A stretch of 21,581 bases of DNA, from NCBI GenBank assembly GCA_000969725.1, contig JXSR01S003825.1; one strand, given 5' to 3'. A model generated the notes under the pieces. The model made no database searches. It saw nothing but the letters and a program-made list of their open reading frames with translations, and had not been told where the DNA came from. Shown here piece after piece: positions 1 through 9,859 of this stretch (position 1 is the stretch's first letter; each line of letters opens with the position of its first letter). The stretch is from Ophiothrix spiculata (Eukaryota > Echinodermata > Ophiuroidea > Amphilepidida > Ophiotrichidae). The position numbers were made by a program, and so were the translations under genes.

Positions 1-560
1 GGGGTCTGAGGAAGGTCTAAAAATGATAAATTTGCCAATTACTGTAATTATATACCAAATTTTAGCCATGTTGGTGACTATCTGTATGTATTTGAGGTCG
101 CAGAATCCATTTGTGAATGTTCCAGCAGTGTCAAACCTTCCGAAATGGTGATATTGCCTCAATTTGGCTATCTACCGCATCCGTAGGCACCACCATCCTT
201 GTACTGCCAAGTTCAAACCATTGTCTCTCCTAAATTATGTAACCCATGAAGACTAAATTACTGCCACAAATAGCAGAAAGTGTAAGCTTTCAAATGAGAC
301 ATTAAACAAGTCCATAGGCCAAGGAGTAGTGAATTTATATCAAATTAAGTTGGAGAACCCATGAAAAAATGTAACAACACCAACTTTTTAGCATACCCAC
401 CTAATGACATGCCATCGTTTCTATTGTAATGATATTAAAACCGATACATTAAATTCTACCCATTTTGACTAAAATATCGAAAATATTGACTTTTACAGTA
501 TGTATCAAAATAGACAGCATTATTTCTTGGAGCAGCGAATACACATACGAGACCTGTGTA
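1..560. other. Non-coding flank below the leftmost BEN exon
   Basis: I see no convincing gene here. On the minus strand this is the region after the stop of the leftmost BEN exon. About the last 70 bases (roughly 490-560) resemble the stretch just below the 5125 copy (5065-5124), sharing a motif like TTGGAGCAG and CCTGTGTATTAG. The duplicated unit therefore included some 3' flank. No canonical AATAAA or ATTAAA on the minus strand was found close to the stop. Confidence 0.5.
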
Positions 561-1142
561 TTAGCTTTCTTGATTAGAGGATTCTGCAGATAGATCAGCT
601 GAAGGATTCACAATCAAATTCCTTTTATCATCGTTATTTGGATAAATTGCCGACCTCACATTCTTACAGATGCCATTCAAAGAATTCATTGTTTTACATG
701 ATGTGTGTGCTGGTGTATCAGTAAATCCCGGAAATTGGTGCCTTGCTTGGTTGAAAATGGCTTCTATAACATCGGCATCTAATTTGGGTAAAGACACTAA
801 TTTCATTTTTTCTTGGCCTTCTCCACGTTCGAAAAAAATTCTAGATACACCTGTTACATTTTTTACAGCAAGTTCTGATGACGGAAATGCCTCGCGCAAC
901 AATCTCATACAAAGCAATCTTCCATTTTCAGCATCAGATGTCTTGCGATAGCCTGCAACTTTCTCAAGAATCATCTTGTAGCTTGCGATGTCTCGCTTCA
1001 GTCCTACGTGTCCGCCCAATAAGTATTTCCCTGGTTCAGGCATGTTGATGATGCACGGAGTGAAAGAAGCTTTAGGAGGCTTTATAGATCCCATGTCAAG
1101 ACTTCCGCTATTATCACCATAGTATAGACTGGTGCCAAAAGT
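561..1142 (-). CDS. BEN-domain exon, left copy 1 (3'-terminal, 193 codons)
   Basis: The frame is open for 193 residues to a TAA at 561-563. I place the exon start at 1142 because it follows TTCATTCCTGCAG, a good minus-strand 3' splice site. The frame also runs upstream, but that part is intron-like and differs between copies. Residues 31-44 are IINMPEPGKYLLGG, a motif shared by all copies. Residues about 72-163 match the BEN pattern: NGRLLCMRLLREAF, then SELAVKNVTG, a LDADVIEAIF helix, QARHQFPGF, and a final helix SLNGICKNVR. BEN domains bind DNA or partner proteins in chromatin regulators; that role is known for the family, not shown here. The tail (164-193) is polar and variable. The acceptor phase is 0. 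The nearest upstream relative is the exon at 1694-2272. No initiator ATG is evident, so this is a partial gene. Confidence 0.8.
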   Translation of the reverse strand, partial: TFGTSLYYGDNSGSLDMGSIKPPKASFTPCIINMPEPGKYLLGGHVGLKRDIASYKMILEKVAGYRKTSDAENGRLLCMRLLREAFPSSELAVKNVTGVSRIFFERGEGQEKMKLVSLPKLDADVIEAIFNQARHQFPGFTDTPAHTSCKTMNSLNGICKNVRSAIYPNNDDKRNLIVNPSADLSAESSNQES

Positions 1143-1693
1143 CTGCAGGAATGAACAAAACACAACATGTCTGATTTGGATTTTGCTTTTATCAGTTATC
1201 ACCAAACACAGCAAACACAATAAGTCACTGCAACATCCTTAAATCGAACTTTACAATCTTGTTCAGACTTTCATAGGAGAACATGCAATAACATCCCTAT
1301 TCAGGGTAAAAGAAAATTGGATGTGGGATAAAACAATCAAAGACAATCTTGTAATTCCTCAAACAGTGTAAACAATGAGTGCATCAATGATGTATTATGA
1401 AGATGTACGAATTGGTTGGCCTGTAAGGAAGACTTTTACTCTAGCATGATTTGATCAATGCACAAGGTAGTGAGTTCCTTTCCTGTAGAATTAGTCCAAA
1501 AAAAGTTTTAAAACTTGCAAATAGACATGCTCATCTTCATCAAAGAGTTTATAATCAGAAATGACAAAGTTTGCTAGCAGCTTATAGGTTTTCTTCATGT
1601 TTACCAGATATAAAAATAATGGAAAAATGTCTGTTTTGGAATAAGCATCACTCTCCTCGGAGCACTATCCACACATCTGATGTCACCTGCATA

Positions 1694-2272
1694 TTAGTTT
1701 GCTTTGGGCGGTTTTGCTGAATGATCACCAGGGGGATGGATAATCAAGTTCCTTTTATCTCTCTTATTTGGAAACAATTTCTGCCTCTCTTTCTTACAGA
1801 GTTCATTCAAACAAGTCATTGTTTTACATGACGTGTCTGCAGACGTATCAGAAAATCCTGGAAATTGGTGCCTTGCTTGGTTGAAAATGGCCTCAATAAC
1901 AAATGGATCTAATCTTGGTAAAGACACTAATTTCAATTTTTCTTTGCCTTCTCCGCGTTTAACTAAAATCCTGGTTACACCCGTTACATTTTTGATGGCA
2001 AGTTCTGATGGTGGAAATGCCTCTCGTAATAAGTTCATGCAAAGCAGACGTCCATTCTCGGCATCAGCTGTCTTTCGTTTGGCTGCAACTTTCTTAAGAA
2101 TTCTCCTGTAGCTTGCGAGGTCTCGCTTTAATCCTGTATGTCCCCCTATTAAGTATTTCCCAGGCTCAGGCGTGTTAATGATGCACGGAGTAAAGGTAAT
2201 TTTAGGACCCTTTTTACTTCCGTTGTCCAGACTTCCAATATCATCATCATAGACAAGACTGGTGCCATAACT
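1694..2272 (-). CDS. BEN-domain exon, left copy 2 (3'-terminal, 192 codons)
   Basis: Translating from the acceptor TTCATCCCTGCAG (AG at 2273-2274) gives an uninterrupted frame of 192 residues to a TAA at 1694-1696. A start-codon-based reading would recover only the last 114 residues. The exon opens SYGTSLVYDDD, then has IINTPEPGKYLIGG (Thr and Ile where the sisters have Met and Leu). The BEN core follows: NGRLLCMNLLREAF, SELAIKNVTG, a LDPFVIEAIF helix, QARHQFPGF and LNELCKKER. The tail is short and basic, then AKPPKAN. Phase 0 at the acceptor matches copy 1, and the last 40 or so intron bases are also alike in the two copies, so intron end and exon were duplicated together. Upstream exons are not visible. 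It is intact by reading frame; expression is unknown. Confidence 0.78.
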   Translation of the reverse strand, partial: SYGTSLVYDDDIGSLDNGSKKGPKITFTPCIINTPEPGKYLIGGHTGLKRDLASYRRILKKVAAKRKTADAENGRLLCMNLLREAFPPSELAIKNVTGVTRILVKRGEGKEKLKLVSLPRLDPFVIEAIFNQARHQFPGFSDTSADTSCKTMTCLNELCKKERQKLFPNKRDKRNLIIHPPGDHSAKPPKAN

Positions 2273-2339
2273 CTGCAGGGATGAACAAAATGCAACATGT
2301 CTGATTTCGGTTTTTGCTTTACTCTATCAACAGATCATT

Positions 2340-3113
2340 AAATTAGAACTGTACAATCTTGCTTAACGCTATACAAGAAGTTCTATGCTATGAGCTTGTA
2401 GGGATCATATCATTATGCGGGTGTTGGACATGGTAATTTAACAAGCCTTTGCATCGGGACATGAGATTATAATTCTTAATTTCTTTACTTACGAAGTAAG
2501 AGCTAAGAGTAAAATTGTACCCCTTTTGTTAAGTTGGGAGTCTTTTTTATGCTATTCGGGCTTGGGCATTGTGTATGGGCTTTCAAGTTCTATGACTTAT
2601 GACTTTGTTATGAATCCTATATGTCCTATGTATCCCCTACGGACCAACCTAGATAACCAAACAAATATCAAATGTAGAACTTTATGAAACAACTAAGCAC
2701 CACATTTAATATGACTTGGCATCAACACACTGAAATTTTTGCTGATTGAAACTCAATATTGTGATTTTTGAAGTCTAGCAAATGTATAGGATTGATTGTG
2801 AATACTCAGAATATTTTATCTTTACATGATTAAACTTAAGATTAAATAAAACTTATTATCGTCATTCAATTATCAGGTGAATATACAATAGTAATTATAG
2901 AACTGAACATAAGAAAGTAACCTAAGACATTGGTTTTCTGTGTTCAATTGTTTTAGTAAGTCACACCAACTTCATTAAATTGAGAGTCTTATGCAACCAG
3001 ATAGATGAATTTACATGATAACCAACACAAAATACCCCTACCCATACACACAGAAAAAAGCGAGTTAAATTTGTTGAGGCGAGTCAATTTGTACATATAG
3101 TGACTAACTTTAG
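2340..3113. other. Non-coding spacer, no feature recognised
   Basis: This is AT-rich sequence between the acceptor side of left copy 2 and the TTAA-flanked element. No splice-flanked frame, RNA gene or clear repeat was found, except that its last 30 or so bases (about 3083-3117) resemble 4779-4814, described with the neighbouring element. Confidence 0.5.
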
Positions 3114-3117
3114 TTAA

Positions 3118-4737
3118 GGTGGTTCTAGTAGTAACGGCTATGGTGTCCTGCACAGAATTTGTTTAAAATTTCACAGAATGTGCAGAATTATGAAAAAAAC
3201 TTGAATTCAAAATTTTGATTTTTTTTTCCATCAAAGCGTTTTTGAGTTATGCTATTTTTTATTTTCCAATTTCCCATAGACTTTGTACATGGCAAATTTG
3301 GTCACCATGAAAATTGCACAAAATTTGGCAAATTTCTGTAAAAAATACTATTTACAAAATATTTTTTTTCTGTGGCAGTGGTTCACAAAAGAAACTTTTT
3401 TTTGTTTCTTTGCATGGCAAACTGATCATAGATTATCATAAATTTTTATTTAAAGAAATCTTTCATCGTTTACGAATGCGAGACTTCTAATGTTTCTACT
3501 TCTAAAATTTTAATGCGTTAATTTCTAGAAACACTGAATAGCCAGATATCTCAGAATTTTCATTCATACTTCCCATGCTTCAATTTTAACAAACAAGGTG
3601 TCAAATGAAAGCTTATCAAATTTGCAACAATCTTTTTCTTGATAATAAAACACTTTCTGGCAAAAAACCCACGAGAGAATTTAGCTATTGCGATCCTTCA
3701 TCAGCCCCTAAAATTTGAATGTCATAGCACATTCCCTCTTGACATGAAAGTTCAAAAACTCTTGATTTTTTAGCGAATTTTCAAAAAATAAAGAAAAACA
3801 TAAGAAATCAGCCGAATATTATAAAACTTAATATATGGGCATTTTCACGGTAACGGAAGGACAATCACAGGATTTTTCTGTATTTTAAACACATACATTG
3901 CCAAAATTGAATTTGATAAAATAAAACTAATTCCATATTTAGTTGAGTATACCTGAAAACATTCATATTCAACAGGAATTTTTTCATAAAAATTCCTCTA
4001 TCGCAAAATATGCATATTAATGAGGTCGGTCACGGAAGGACAGCCAAACGGACATGGTTTTTCACCTCGAGTACATTTTTGAAATTTTTAATAAAATTTA
4101 TGAAGAAATTGTATTTCAAAGTTACTGAATACATAGCTTGGAGTTTCTGCAATAGTTTGCCACATTCCACTTCAAAATATTCCCTACGGTTATGTTTTAA
4201 CAATGCGAAATGCGAAGGGATCGTGGTCACGGAAGGACAATTTGTCCGCTAATTTTTGGGTGCTCTGAACCGCAAAGCCTGGTCAGGATTAACAAAAAAT
4301 ACAACCTCATGTGTAAATTTGATCCTTATTTAAGCCATTTAGGGCAATAACACCCAAGTAAACAACCAAGAATGGGTTGAAAAAATCAAATAAAAATGAC
4401 TACTTTTCATTATGAAAATCAAGAAATTTTACCAAAAATTAGGTTTTTCACAGAAATTTCATAGACAATGTTGTTCAGTCTCTTCAAAATTAGGTTCATT
4501 TTAAAGAGCTTCAAAATAGCTTTCGTGTGATAACAAATATATGGTGGTAGCATTTTTCATTGAAAAGTTACATCCTTTTTTCAATATTTTTCTCATGTCC
4601 ACTTTTTCGTGAAAATGGCCATATGTTACCTTTAAAGGGTTTTCTTTAAATGGATATAGGTTTTGGTTCCCATTCCCAAAAGCTATTCACTTTATAGCTA
4701 ATTTTTTGACATTTTCTAAATAGCCGTTAGAGCTACC
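3118..4737. mobile_element. TTAA-flanked DNA transposon, non-autonomous, about 1.6 kb
   Basis: The outer ends are imperfect inverted repeats: GGTGGTTCTAG...AACGGCTAT on the left and, reverse-complemented, GGTAGCTCTAACGGCTAT on the right. TTAA abuts both ends (3114-3117 and 4738-4741). TTAA target duplications are typical of piggyBac and Kolobok superfamilies; the GG start does not look like classic piggyBac, so a Kolobok-like assignment is a guess. The inside is AT-rich with no transposase-like frame. It carries three near-copies of CACGGAAGGACA about 180-200 bp apart. Insertion has widened the gap between BEN exons 2 and 3 of the left group. Confidence 0.72.
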
Positions 4738-4850
4738 TTAAAAGCATTAGCCATGATCCACTTGGGTATGAAAATTTCGTCAATTCGTACATGTGGTGAC
4801 TCACTTTAAGTTAAAAGCATTAACAATGATCCACTTGGGTATGAAACTTG
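4738..4850. repeat. 73-bp tandem duplication containing an empty target site
   Basis: TTAAAAGCATTA and the following CCACTTGGGTATGAAA occur at 4738 and again at 4811. The sequence between them, GTCAATTCGTACATG through ACTTTAAG, resembles the left flank of the element at 3083-3113. The simplest reading is a two-unit tandem repeat, with the 1.6-kb element inserted at the TTAA of the first unit while the second unit stayed uninterrupted. Confidence 0.65.
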
Positions 4851-5124
4851 TTAAAACCTATTTTAATCAAAGAAAGACCTTAATAGAATCAAAACAAACA
4901 AACAAAATCATATCACTTGCTCTAAAAAGTCAATTTTCAGCCAAATTCATTTCTTGAGGGTTCTGTCAGCAATGTCTCTATTTTTCTAAAGTTCGAGAAT
5001 CCAAATGTACGGTTGTTGATGTAAAACTAAACTGATGTTTAACTAATCATGTTAACAAATGGCAAAATCTGGCATTACTTCCTGGAGCAGTGCAGGAGCA
5101 GTGCATAAACACGAGTCCTGTGTA

Positions 5125-5712
5125 TTAGTTAGTTAGATTGGAGGATTCTGCTGATGGATCAGCGCTATCAGCCAAAGGACGAACGATCATATTCCTCTCA
5201 TCTTTATCAGGAAACATCAGCATCCTCACACTCTTACAGATGCCATTCAAAGAATGCATTGTTTTACATGACGTATCTGTCGCCGAATCGGTAAAGCTTG
5301 GAAATTGGTGCTGCGCCTGCTTGAAAATGGCCTCGATAATATATGTGTCTAACTTGGGAAATGGAACTATTTTATTACATTTTTCTTGGCCTTCTCCACT
5401 TGAAACCCTTGATACACCGGTAACATTTTTGACGGCAAGTTCTGATGTAGGAAATTCCTCTCGTAATAATCTCATACAAAGTAATCGTCCATTTTCGGCA
5501 TCCGTTGTCCTCCGATAGCATGAAACTTTTTCAAGTATTGTCCTATAGCTTGAGAGGTCTCTCTTTAATAGTGGATGTCCACCCAGTAGATATTTGCCAG
5601 GCTCAGGCATATTGATGACGCGTGGACCAAAGAAAACTTTAGGACGCTTTTTACTTCCCTTGTCGAGACTTCCACTCATGGTATCTTCATAGAAAAGATT
5701 GGTGCCAACACT
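5125..5712 (-). CDS. BEN-domain exon, left copy 3 (3'-terminal, 195 codons)
   Basis: The exon begins after TTCATCCCTCCAG (AG at 5713-5714) in phase 0 and stays open for 195 residues to a TAA at 5125-5127. It starts SVGTNLFYED, carries VINMPEPGKYLLGG at about residues 32-45, then the BEN core: NGRLLCMRLLREEF, SELAVKNVTG, a LDTYIIEAIF helix, QAQHQFPSF and SLNGICKSVR. Compared with copy 1, the linker after NVTGVSR differs (SSGEGQEKCNK), ARHQFPGF is AQHQFPSF, and the acidic-serine tail is longer (SADPSAESSNLTN). The frame is intact despite clear divergence, which suggests it was under protein-level constraint for some of its history. The 5' exons are not visible nearby. A terminal exon of a larger gene is more likely than a stand-alone gene. 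Confidence 0.8.
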   Translation of the reverse strand, partial: SVGTNLFYEDTMSGSLDKGSKKRPKVFFGPRVINMPEPGKYLLGGHPLLKRDLSSYRTILEKVSCYRRTTDAENGRLLCMRLLREEFPTSELAVKNVTGVSRVSSGEGQEKCNKIVPFPKLDTYIIEAIFKQAQHQFPSFTDSATDTSCKTMHSLNGICKSVRMLMFPDKDERNMIVRPLADSADPSAESSNLTN

Positions 5713-5744
5713 CTGGAGGGATGAACAATTAAAATACAAGATGT

Positions 5745-6090
5745 CGGACTTTGATTTTTTGTTTCATTTTTACATCACCAAACACAGCAAGCACAACAAA
5801 CATGATTTATCAGTTATATGGTTAAACATCAAGGCAGAGTCCTGTTCAGACCTGGTCAAGCACGTGGTAGGACAAGGAAACACAATATCAAATAAAAGCA
5901 CGAAACCAATGCAACATAAAATGTGAATCTTCCTTAGTATGGAGACAGTCGTGTCTTTTGTTTTGTATACTCACTGTATATTACTAATATCAAAATAACA
6001 AAGCTATTGTGTTGATCAAATAAGGATGCAGAAAATGATAAAACCTTGACAATTCATGATATAAAGAGGAATAAACAAGCTGTCAAACGG
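5745..6090. other. Non-coding spacer upstream of left copy 3
   Basis: The first 40 bases resemble the intron ends above copies 1 and 2 (TGTCGGACTTTGATTTTTTG here, TGTCTGATTTGGATTTTGCT above copy 1). Beyond that nothing gene-like is visible on either strand. CAATTCATGATATAAAGA at 6050-6067 recurs almost exactly at 6366-6383. Confidence 0.45.
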
Positions 6091-6093
6091 TAA

Positions 6094-7206
6094 TGCACTT
6101 ATCAATTTATTCCCCCGCCCTGGGGGACCCGGGACTAGCGGGGGATGTACAATTTGTTAGTGTTACATCCCTGGCAATGACCCCGCTAAAGTCCCGGCCG
6201 GTGGGGCATAGATTTTCTGTACATCCCCCGCTATGTCCCGGCCCCCCTACAGCCGGGCTACATGTGACAATCCCCGCCCTGTCCCCGACCCCCATGTGCG
6301 GGGACTTACGTTACAGCAGTGTACAACCCCGGCACGGGCTCAGCTATGTCAACGCTTTTTTGTATCAATTCACGATATAAAGATATTTAGTGTTGATGAT
6401 ACAGACTTGATCAGTGACACTATACAAAACAAAATTTACAACATTTCTGTTTGACCGAGTGTCTTGATCATTTGACTGACAAATATTTAACGCCTTGCTA
6501 TTTACTATTGAGTTATTACTGAGTTTTCCAACCAAATACTGGTATTTCATTTCACATATAAAATATATATTTCCCTGTAATAAAATGTAATAGAATTGCC
6601 TTTTAAGAAGCACTGGAAATAAAAGTATAGGCCCCACAAGGCAAAATCAATTGGACAAAAAATGTTTTTTTCCTCATGTGCATCAGAACGGCAAGATAAT
6701 GAGATATTAAAGAAGCGAGTTCAATAGATAACACAGCAAAACACCATATATATGAGATAAATCTTATCAAATTCAACAAAGTAGGACCCATATTCCATCT
6801 AGCAGGGTGAGGTGCGGGCTTCCCACTAGTATTCAAAATAGATAGTGATCCTGTGAAAGCGATGGATTGCCGATGTGTCACTTGGTATTTTAGTAAAAAT
6901 CAAATAGCAGATATGGTGCAAGGCTGACGAAATGGATGATGCTTAATATTTTATTTGGTGTGACATCCTTGTTAAAGCCCCCGCTATTAAAGCCGTAATG
7001 TCCCGGCAGTGCGGGGAAAAATCATCTGTACACCCCGGCTAAATCCCCCGCTGCACACCCGGCATAGCCGGGACAGTCTGTTGTACATCCCCGGCTAAGT
7101 CTTGGCTTACTTCCCGGCATGCGGGGCAATGAAAATTTGTACTCCCCCGCTAAGTCTCTGCACTATCCCGGGTCCCCTAGGGCAGGGGAAGTAATTGATA
7201 AATGCA
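6094..7206. mobile_element. Inverted-repeat transposon with GC-rich ends and TAA target duplication
   Basis: The left end (6094 on) reads TGCACTTATCAATT then a CCCCGCCCTGGGGGACCCGG-type block. The right end reverse-complemented reads TGCATTTATCAATT then CCCCTGCCCTAGGGGACCCG. The likeness continues for about 60 bp apart from a roughly 12-base gap. TAA flanks both sides (6091-6093 and 7207-7209), which suits PIF/Harbinger-type 3-bp duplications. Both ends hold clustered copies of a CCCCGCTAAGTC-like motif (near 6182, 6226, 6978, 7043, 7089, 7144), while the centre (6380-6950) is AT-rich with no transposase. It is presumably non-autonomous. Confidence 0.7.
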
Positions 7207-7209
7207 TAA

Positions 7210-7306
7210 CAATAACTCAATTTTGTCGCTTGGACCAAAGATGGCATGTACCTTTCAATGTTCTGTGTCATATAAATAAAACAGAATCAGAATCAGAATC
7301 AGAATC
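7210..7306 (+). repeat. (CAGAAT)4 tail after AATAAA, possible LINE or SINE 3' end
   Basis: Four tandem CAGAAT units sit at 7282-7306 directly after ATATAAATAAAA (AATAAA at 7275-7280). A polyadenylation-like signal followed by a short tandem repeat is how several non-LTR retroelements end, so the preceding 60-70 bases may be a 3' remnant. No reverse-transcriptase frame is present. Confidence 0.4.
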
Positions 7307-7609
7307 ATATATTAGCCTATTGTATAATAACATGTTAAGAGCTGACACATTTATAATTAAAGCAATATTATAAGATTTTGATCAGAAATGATTTTGAGTT
7401 AAAACAGCCTCAAACGAAGGAATGCGACTCTCTAAACGTGTTTTCAACTGTACTTAGTCCAAAACTTGTTTTGCCACGGAAAAATGGATGAAAACACAAT
7501 CCTGTTTTCATATACTAATACACATGGAATTAAATTTGGGGTCCCGAATTTAATTCAACTAATGCCCATAACAGGAAAAGTAAGCATAATTAAGCCAAAT
7601 CATTTAGAA

Positions 7610-7805
7610 CAGGGGTTCTCAATTAAATTTGTTGGCAGGCCATTAAGGACAAATGCCAGTTTAAAAATACATCTTGGAGGGCCAAATTGAGACCTTTTTC
7701 AATGCTTTTCCTATATACTTCTGTATTCCAGAGTCGATTGAAGGGCCAAATTAAAGTAGTTCGCGGGCCGGATTTGGCCCGTGGGCCGCTATTTGAGAAG
7801 GTCTG
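7610..7805. mobile_element. Non-autonomous hAT element with 8-bp target duplication
   Basis: The element begins CAGGGGTTCTCAA and ends TTGAGAAGGTCTG, inverted repeats typical of hAT transposons. It is flanked by an exact 8-bp direct repeat, ATTTAGAA (7602-7609 and 7806-7813). The interior GCGGGCCGGATTTGGCCCG and GAGGGCCAAATTGAG segments are also characteristic of small hAT elements. At 196 bp it has no coding capacity. Confidence 0.88.
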
Positions 7806-7813
7806 ATTTAGAA

Positions 7814-8220
7814 GATACAAATATCTACCAAATCCAAACTCAATAAGCTAATAAAATCAAAAGTTATGGGTGACAGGGACTCTTCATTTCTAACACATTT
7901 AGTATTTTGTAGAAACCAATCAATGTAAAAAATATATATGATCTACTGCATCACGCATGGTATCAAATTTGTGTCAATTCAAGAGCCGATAACAACCAAG
8001 ATCAGACTACGGCAATCACAACTTCTGAGTAAAACACGAATGAAAAATCAGGATGTTTAATGAAGCCTAAACAATGCTATTGCCTTATTGAAATTATACG
8101 TTTCACTTCAAAACCTCATCTGACATCACATAAAAACCAGATTTAGCAAACTTTACAGATTATAATCTTTCAAATGTCTGAAATATATATAAAAAATTGT
8201 GCTAATTCAAAGTTTGAGCT
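7814..8220. other. Non-coding spacer, nothing recognised
   Basis: This is AT-rich sequence with no splice-bounded frame, RNA gene or clear repeat that I could identify. Confidence 0.45.
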
Positions 8221-8289
8221 AGATGTGGTGGAAAATTGAAGTGTTTTATGCTAAAGGTGACTGTCCCACAGATATTTTTGAGCAAGAAA

Positions 8290-8490
8290 TTAATTAAACA
8301 TCGTCATAAAATCTCAAAATTGTCATATTTCTAATACTTTTTCATACATAAGGTATAATTTTTTTGGAAAATATACACTTAAACTTAAGAACCAAAATTT
8401 TATTAGATCTAAAAATCCATCTCCTGACTTTTCTCAGCCATGATTTTCAACTTTAGCTAGCCGCAGCTCAGAATTGACATTCCCACAATG
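8290..8490 (+). repeat. Dispersed repeat, inverted relative to the window's right end
   Basis: The order of short blocks AATCTCAAAATTG, TTTTTCATAC, GAAAATATACA, then a TTTTCAACTT segment followed by CAGAAT.GAC matches the reverse complement of 21410-21581. The two are diverged but collinear. The repeat may be an old transposon; its ends were not found, and the other copy runs off the window. Confidence 0.5.
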
Positions 8491-9035
8491 ATGTACCTTT
8501 CGATGCGCCGCGACATTTAAAAGTGCAACATAAAATGACCAAACCAGTGTTCACTGTAAGGTTTTTTGAGCTTGCACCAATTTAACCAATTCTAACAAAA
8601 CTGAGGAGGTGTTTGCGGCAAAATCAAAGGCTGAGGCTGAAAATATGCTAAATAAAGCAAAATAAGCAGTAATTGCATTCCATAATGGTTACATAATGCC
8701 TACTGTCAGCATGTCAAGATAACCATAACAAAAGCTATGTATTATCAAGTTATTACCCAAGAAAAGTTCAGCAATGAATGCAACAAAGTATCAAAATAAA
8801 TTTAATTACTTTTACAAATTTTCCCAAAACTATGTAAAATAAGTTAAGCAATTATTTTAGTGGTTTGACAACATAGATGTTCAATGAATTAAGTGTTCTA
8901 GTCAGAAATGACACATAAAACTATTAAGTATATAACAAAGATCGAGATGATTATTTATTTTAGCATGAAATACAATCGCACAAGAAATAATAAGACATGC
9001 TAGTGTTCTAACTCTACTACAGGAGATAATAAGTA
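8491..9035. other. Non-coding spacer, nothing recognised
   Basis: No coding exon, RNA gene or terminal repeat was found in this AT-rich segment. Confidence 0.45.
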
Positions 9036-9232
9036 CAATTGAATACGCCAGAATTAGAACATCTCAACTCCAATAACTCCCTTCTGTTAATTATATTTAT
9101 AAAATAGAAATGCTTACAAATTTCTGAAAATGCTTTCACATCACTAAATAGCATTTCCATGTCAATATCCTAATCATATTGTCACATTTGACCTTGTAGT
9201 TGCCTTGTTTAGACATTGTAAGATAATTGTTA
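9036..9232 (+). repeat. MITE-like repeat family A, copy 1
   Basis: From CAATTGAATACGCCAGAAT to about GTAAGATAATTG this matches the reverse complement of 10640-10852. Shared blocks include AACTCCAATA.CTCCCTTCTG, CTGAAAATGCTTTCA, AGCATTTCCATGTC and GTCACATTTGACCTTGTAGT. The far inverted end seen in the other copy is missing here, so this copy looks truncated. Confidence 0.65.
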
Positions 9233-9239
9233 TCAGTCA

Positions 9240-9770
9240 GAATTCAGCTCGCTGAAATATCGCTTATTTTTATTTTTTTTATTCATGGAAAATTACAGGA
9301 AAGGCCGTTTTTGCATATGAATATTCATGAGTTCGGATGCCCTAGTTTAAAAACCCTGTAAAATCGCCAAAGTACCATAGAATCTCAAACCAAACATGTA
9401 CTTGGAAGCATAAATGTTATGAAAACATTTAGAAATTTTTAAAAAAAATTTTGGAAATATAAGTGTGTTTTCGTGTGTTTTTGCAAGTGTTTATTTTCCT
9501 TGAGTGAGGTCAAATTTGGTGTTTGCGTTTTACTTAAAATCTATGGTTCTGGACTTAATATATTTTAGCTACTGCGTAAAATGAAAGCTTTAACATTTGT
9601 CTACAAGTTCACATGAAAATCTTCCCCTAATTATTTGTAAAACAAAGAGCAGGTAAGACTTTTTGGGTCTTGGTCCAATAAGGTCAAATAACATTTCGCA
9701 TTTCGGCTCTAACCGGAAGTGAGGGCGTAATTTCATATGTTTCTGATATAATGATTAATTGTCCAATTTC
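9240..9770. other. Non-coding spacer, nothing recognised
   Basis: I found no supported feature in this stretch. It contains T- and A-rich runs only. Confidence 0.4.
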
Positions 9771-9771
9771 A

Positions 9772-9851
9772 ATCAGCTTGACTCAATGGGCTGGACAGGA
9801 AGGCCCCGGACTTCGAATCGTGAAATCACTGGTTCGAGACTTTGTGCAGCC
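9772..9851 (+). pseudogene. tRNA-Arg(TCG)-like pseudogene or tRNA-derived element
   Basis: The segment has an A-box-like TGACTCAATGGG, an anticodon loop CTTCGAA (TCG, arginine) within CCGGACTTCGAATCG, a B-box-like GGTTCGAGAC and a run of T residues right after (9852 on), like a Pol III terminator. Spacing is close to a tRNA. The acceptor and T stems pair poorly (ATCAGCT against TGCAGCC; ACTGG against CTTTG), so it is probably not a working tRNA. Confidence 0.5.
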
Positions 9852-9859
9852 TTTTTTTT

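Noticed and set aside
670-951. Plus-strand open frames opposite the BEN exons (also near 1833-2111, 5138-5518, 18402-18632, 19089-19319, 19356-19610, 20037-20291, 20703-20939)
   Set aside because: They are antisense shadows of the minus-strand BEN frames. The minus frame has splice sites, domain pattern and conserved residues; the plus frames do not.
561-1220. Starting the left BEN copy at the upstream in-frame start near 1220
   Set aside because: The extra N-terminal codons are intron: they precede a consensus acceptor, and the equivalent region is closed in copy 2.
6093-6454. Open frames in the GC-rich block
   Set aside because: Proline/glycine-rich compositional artefacts of the transposon end; open on both strands with no domain.
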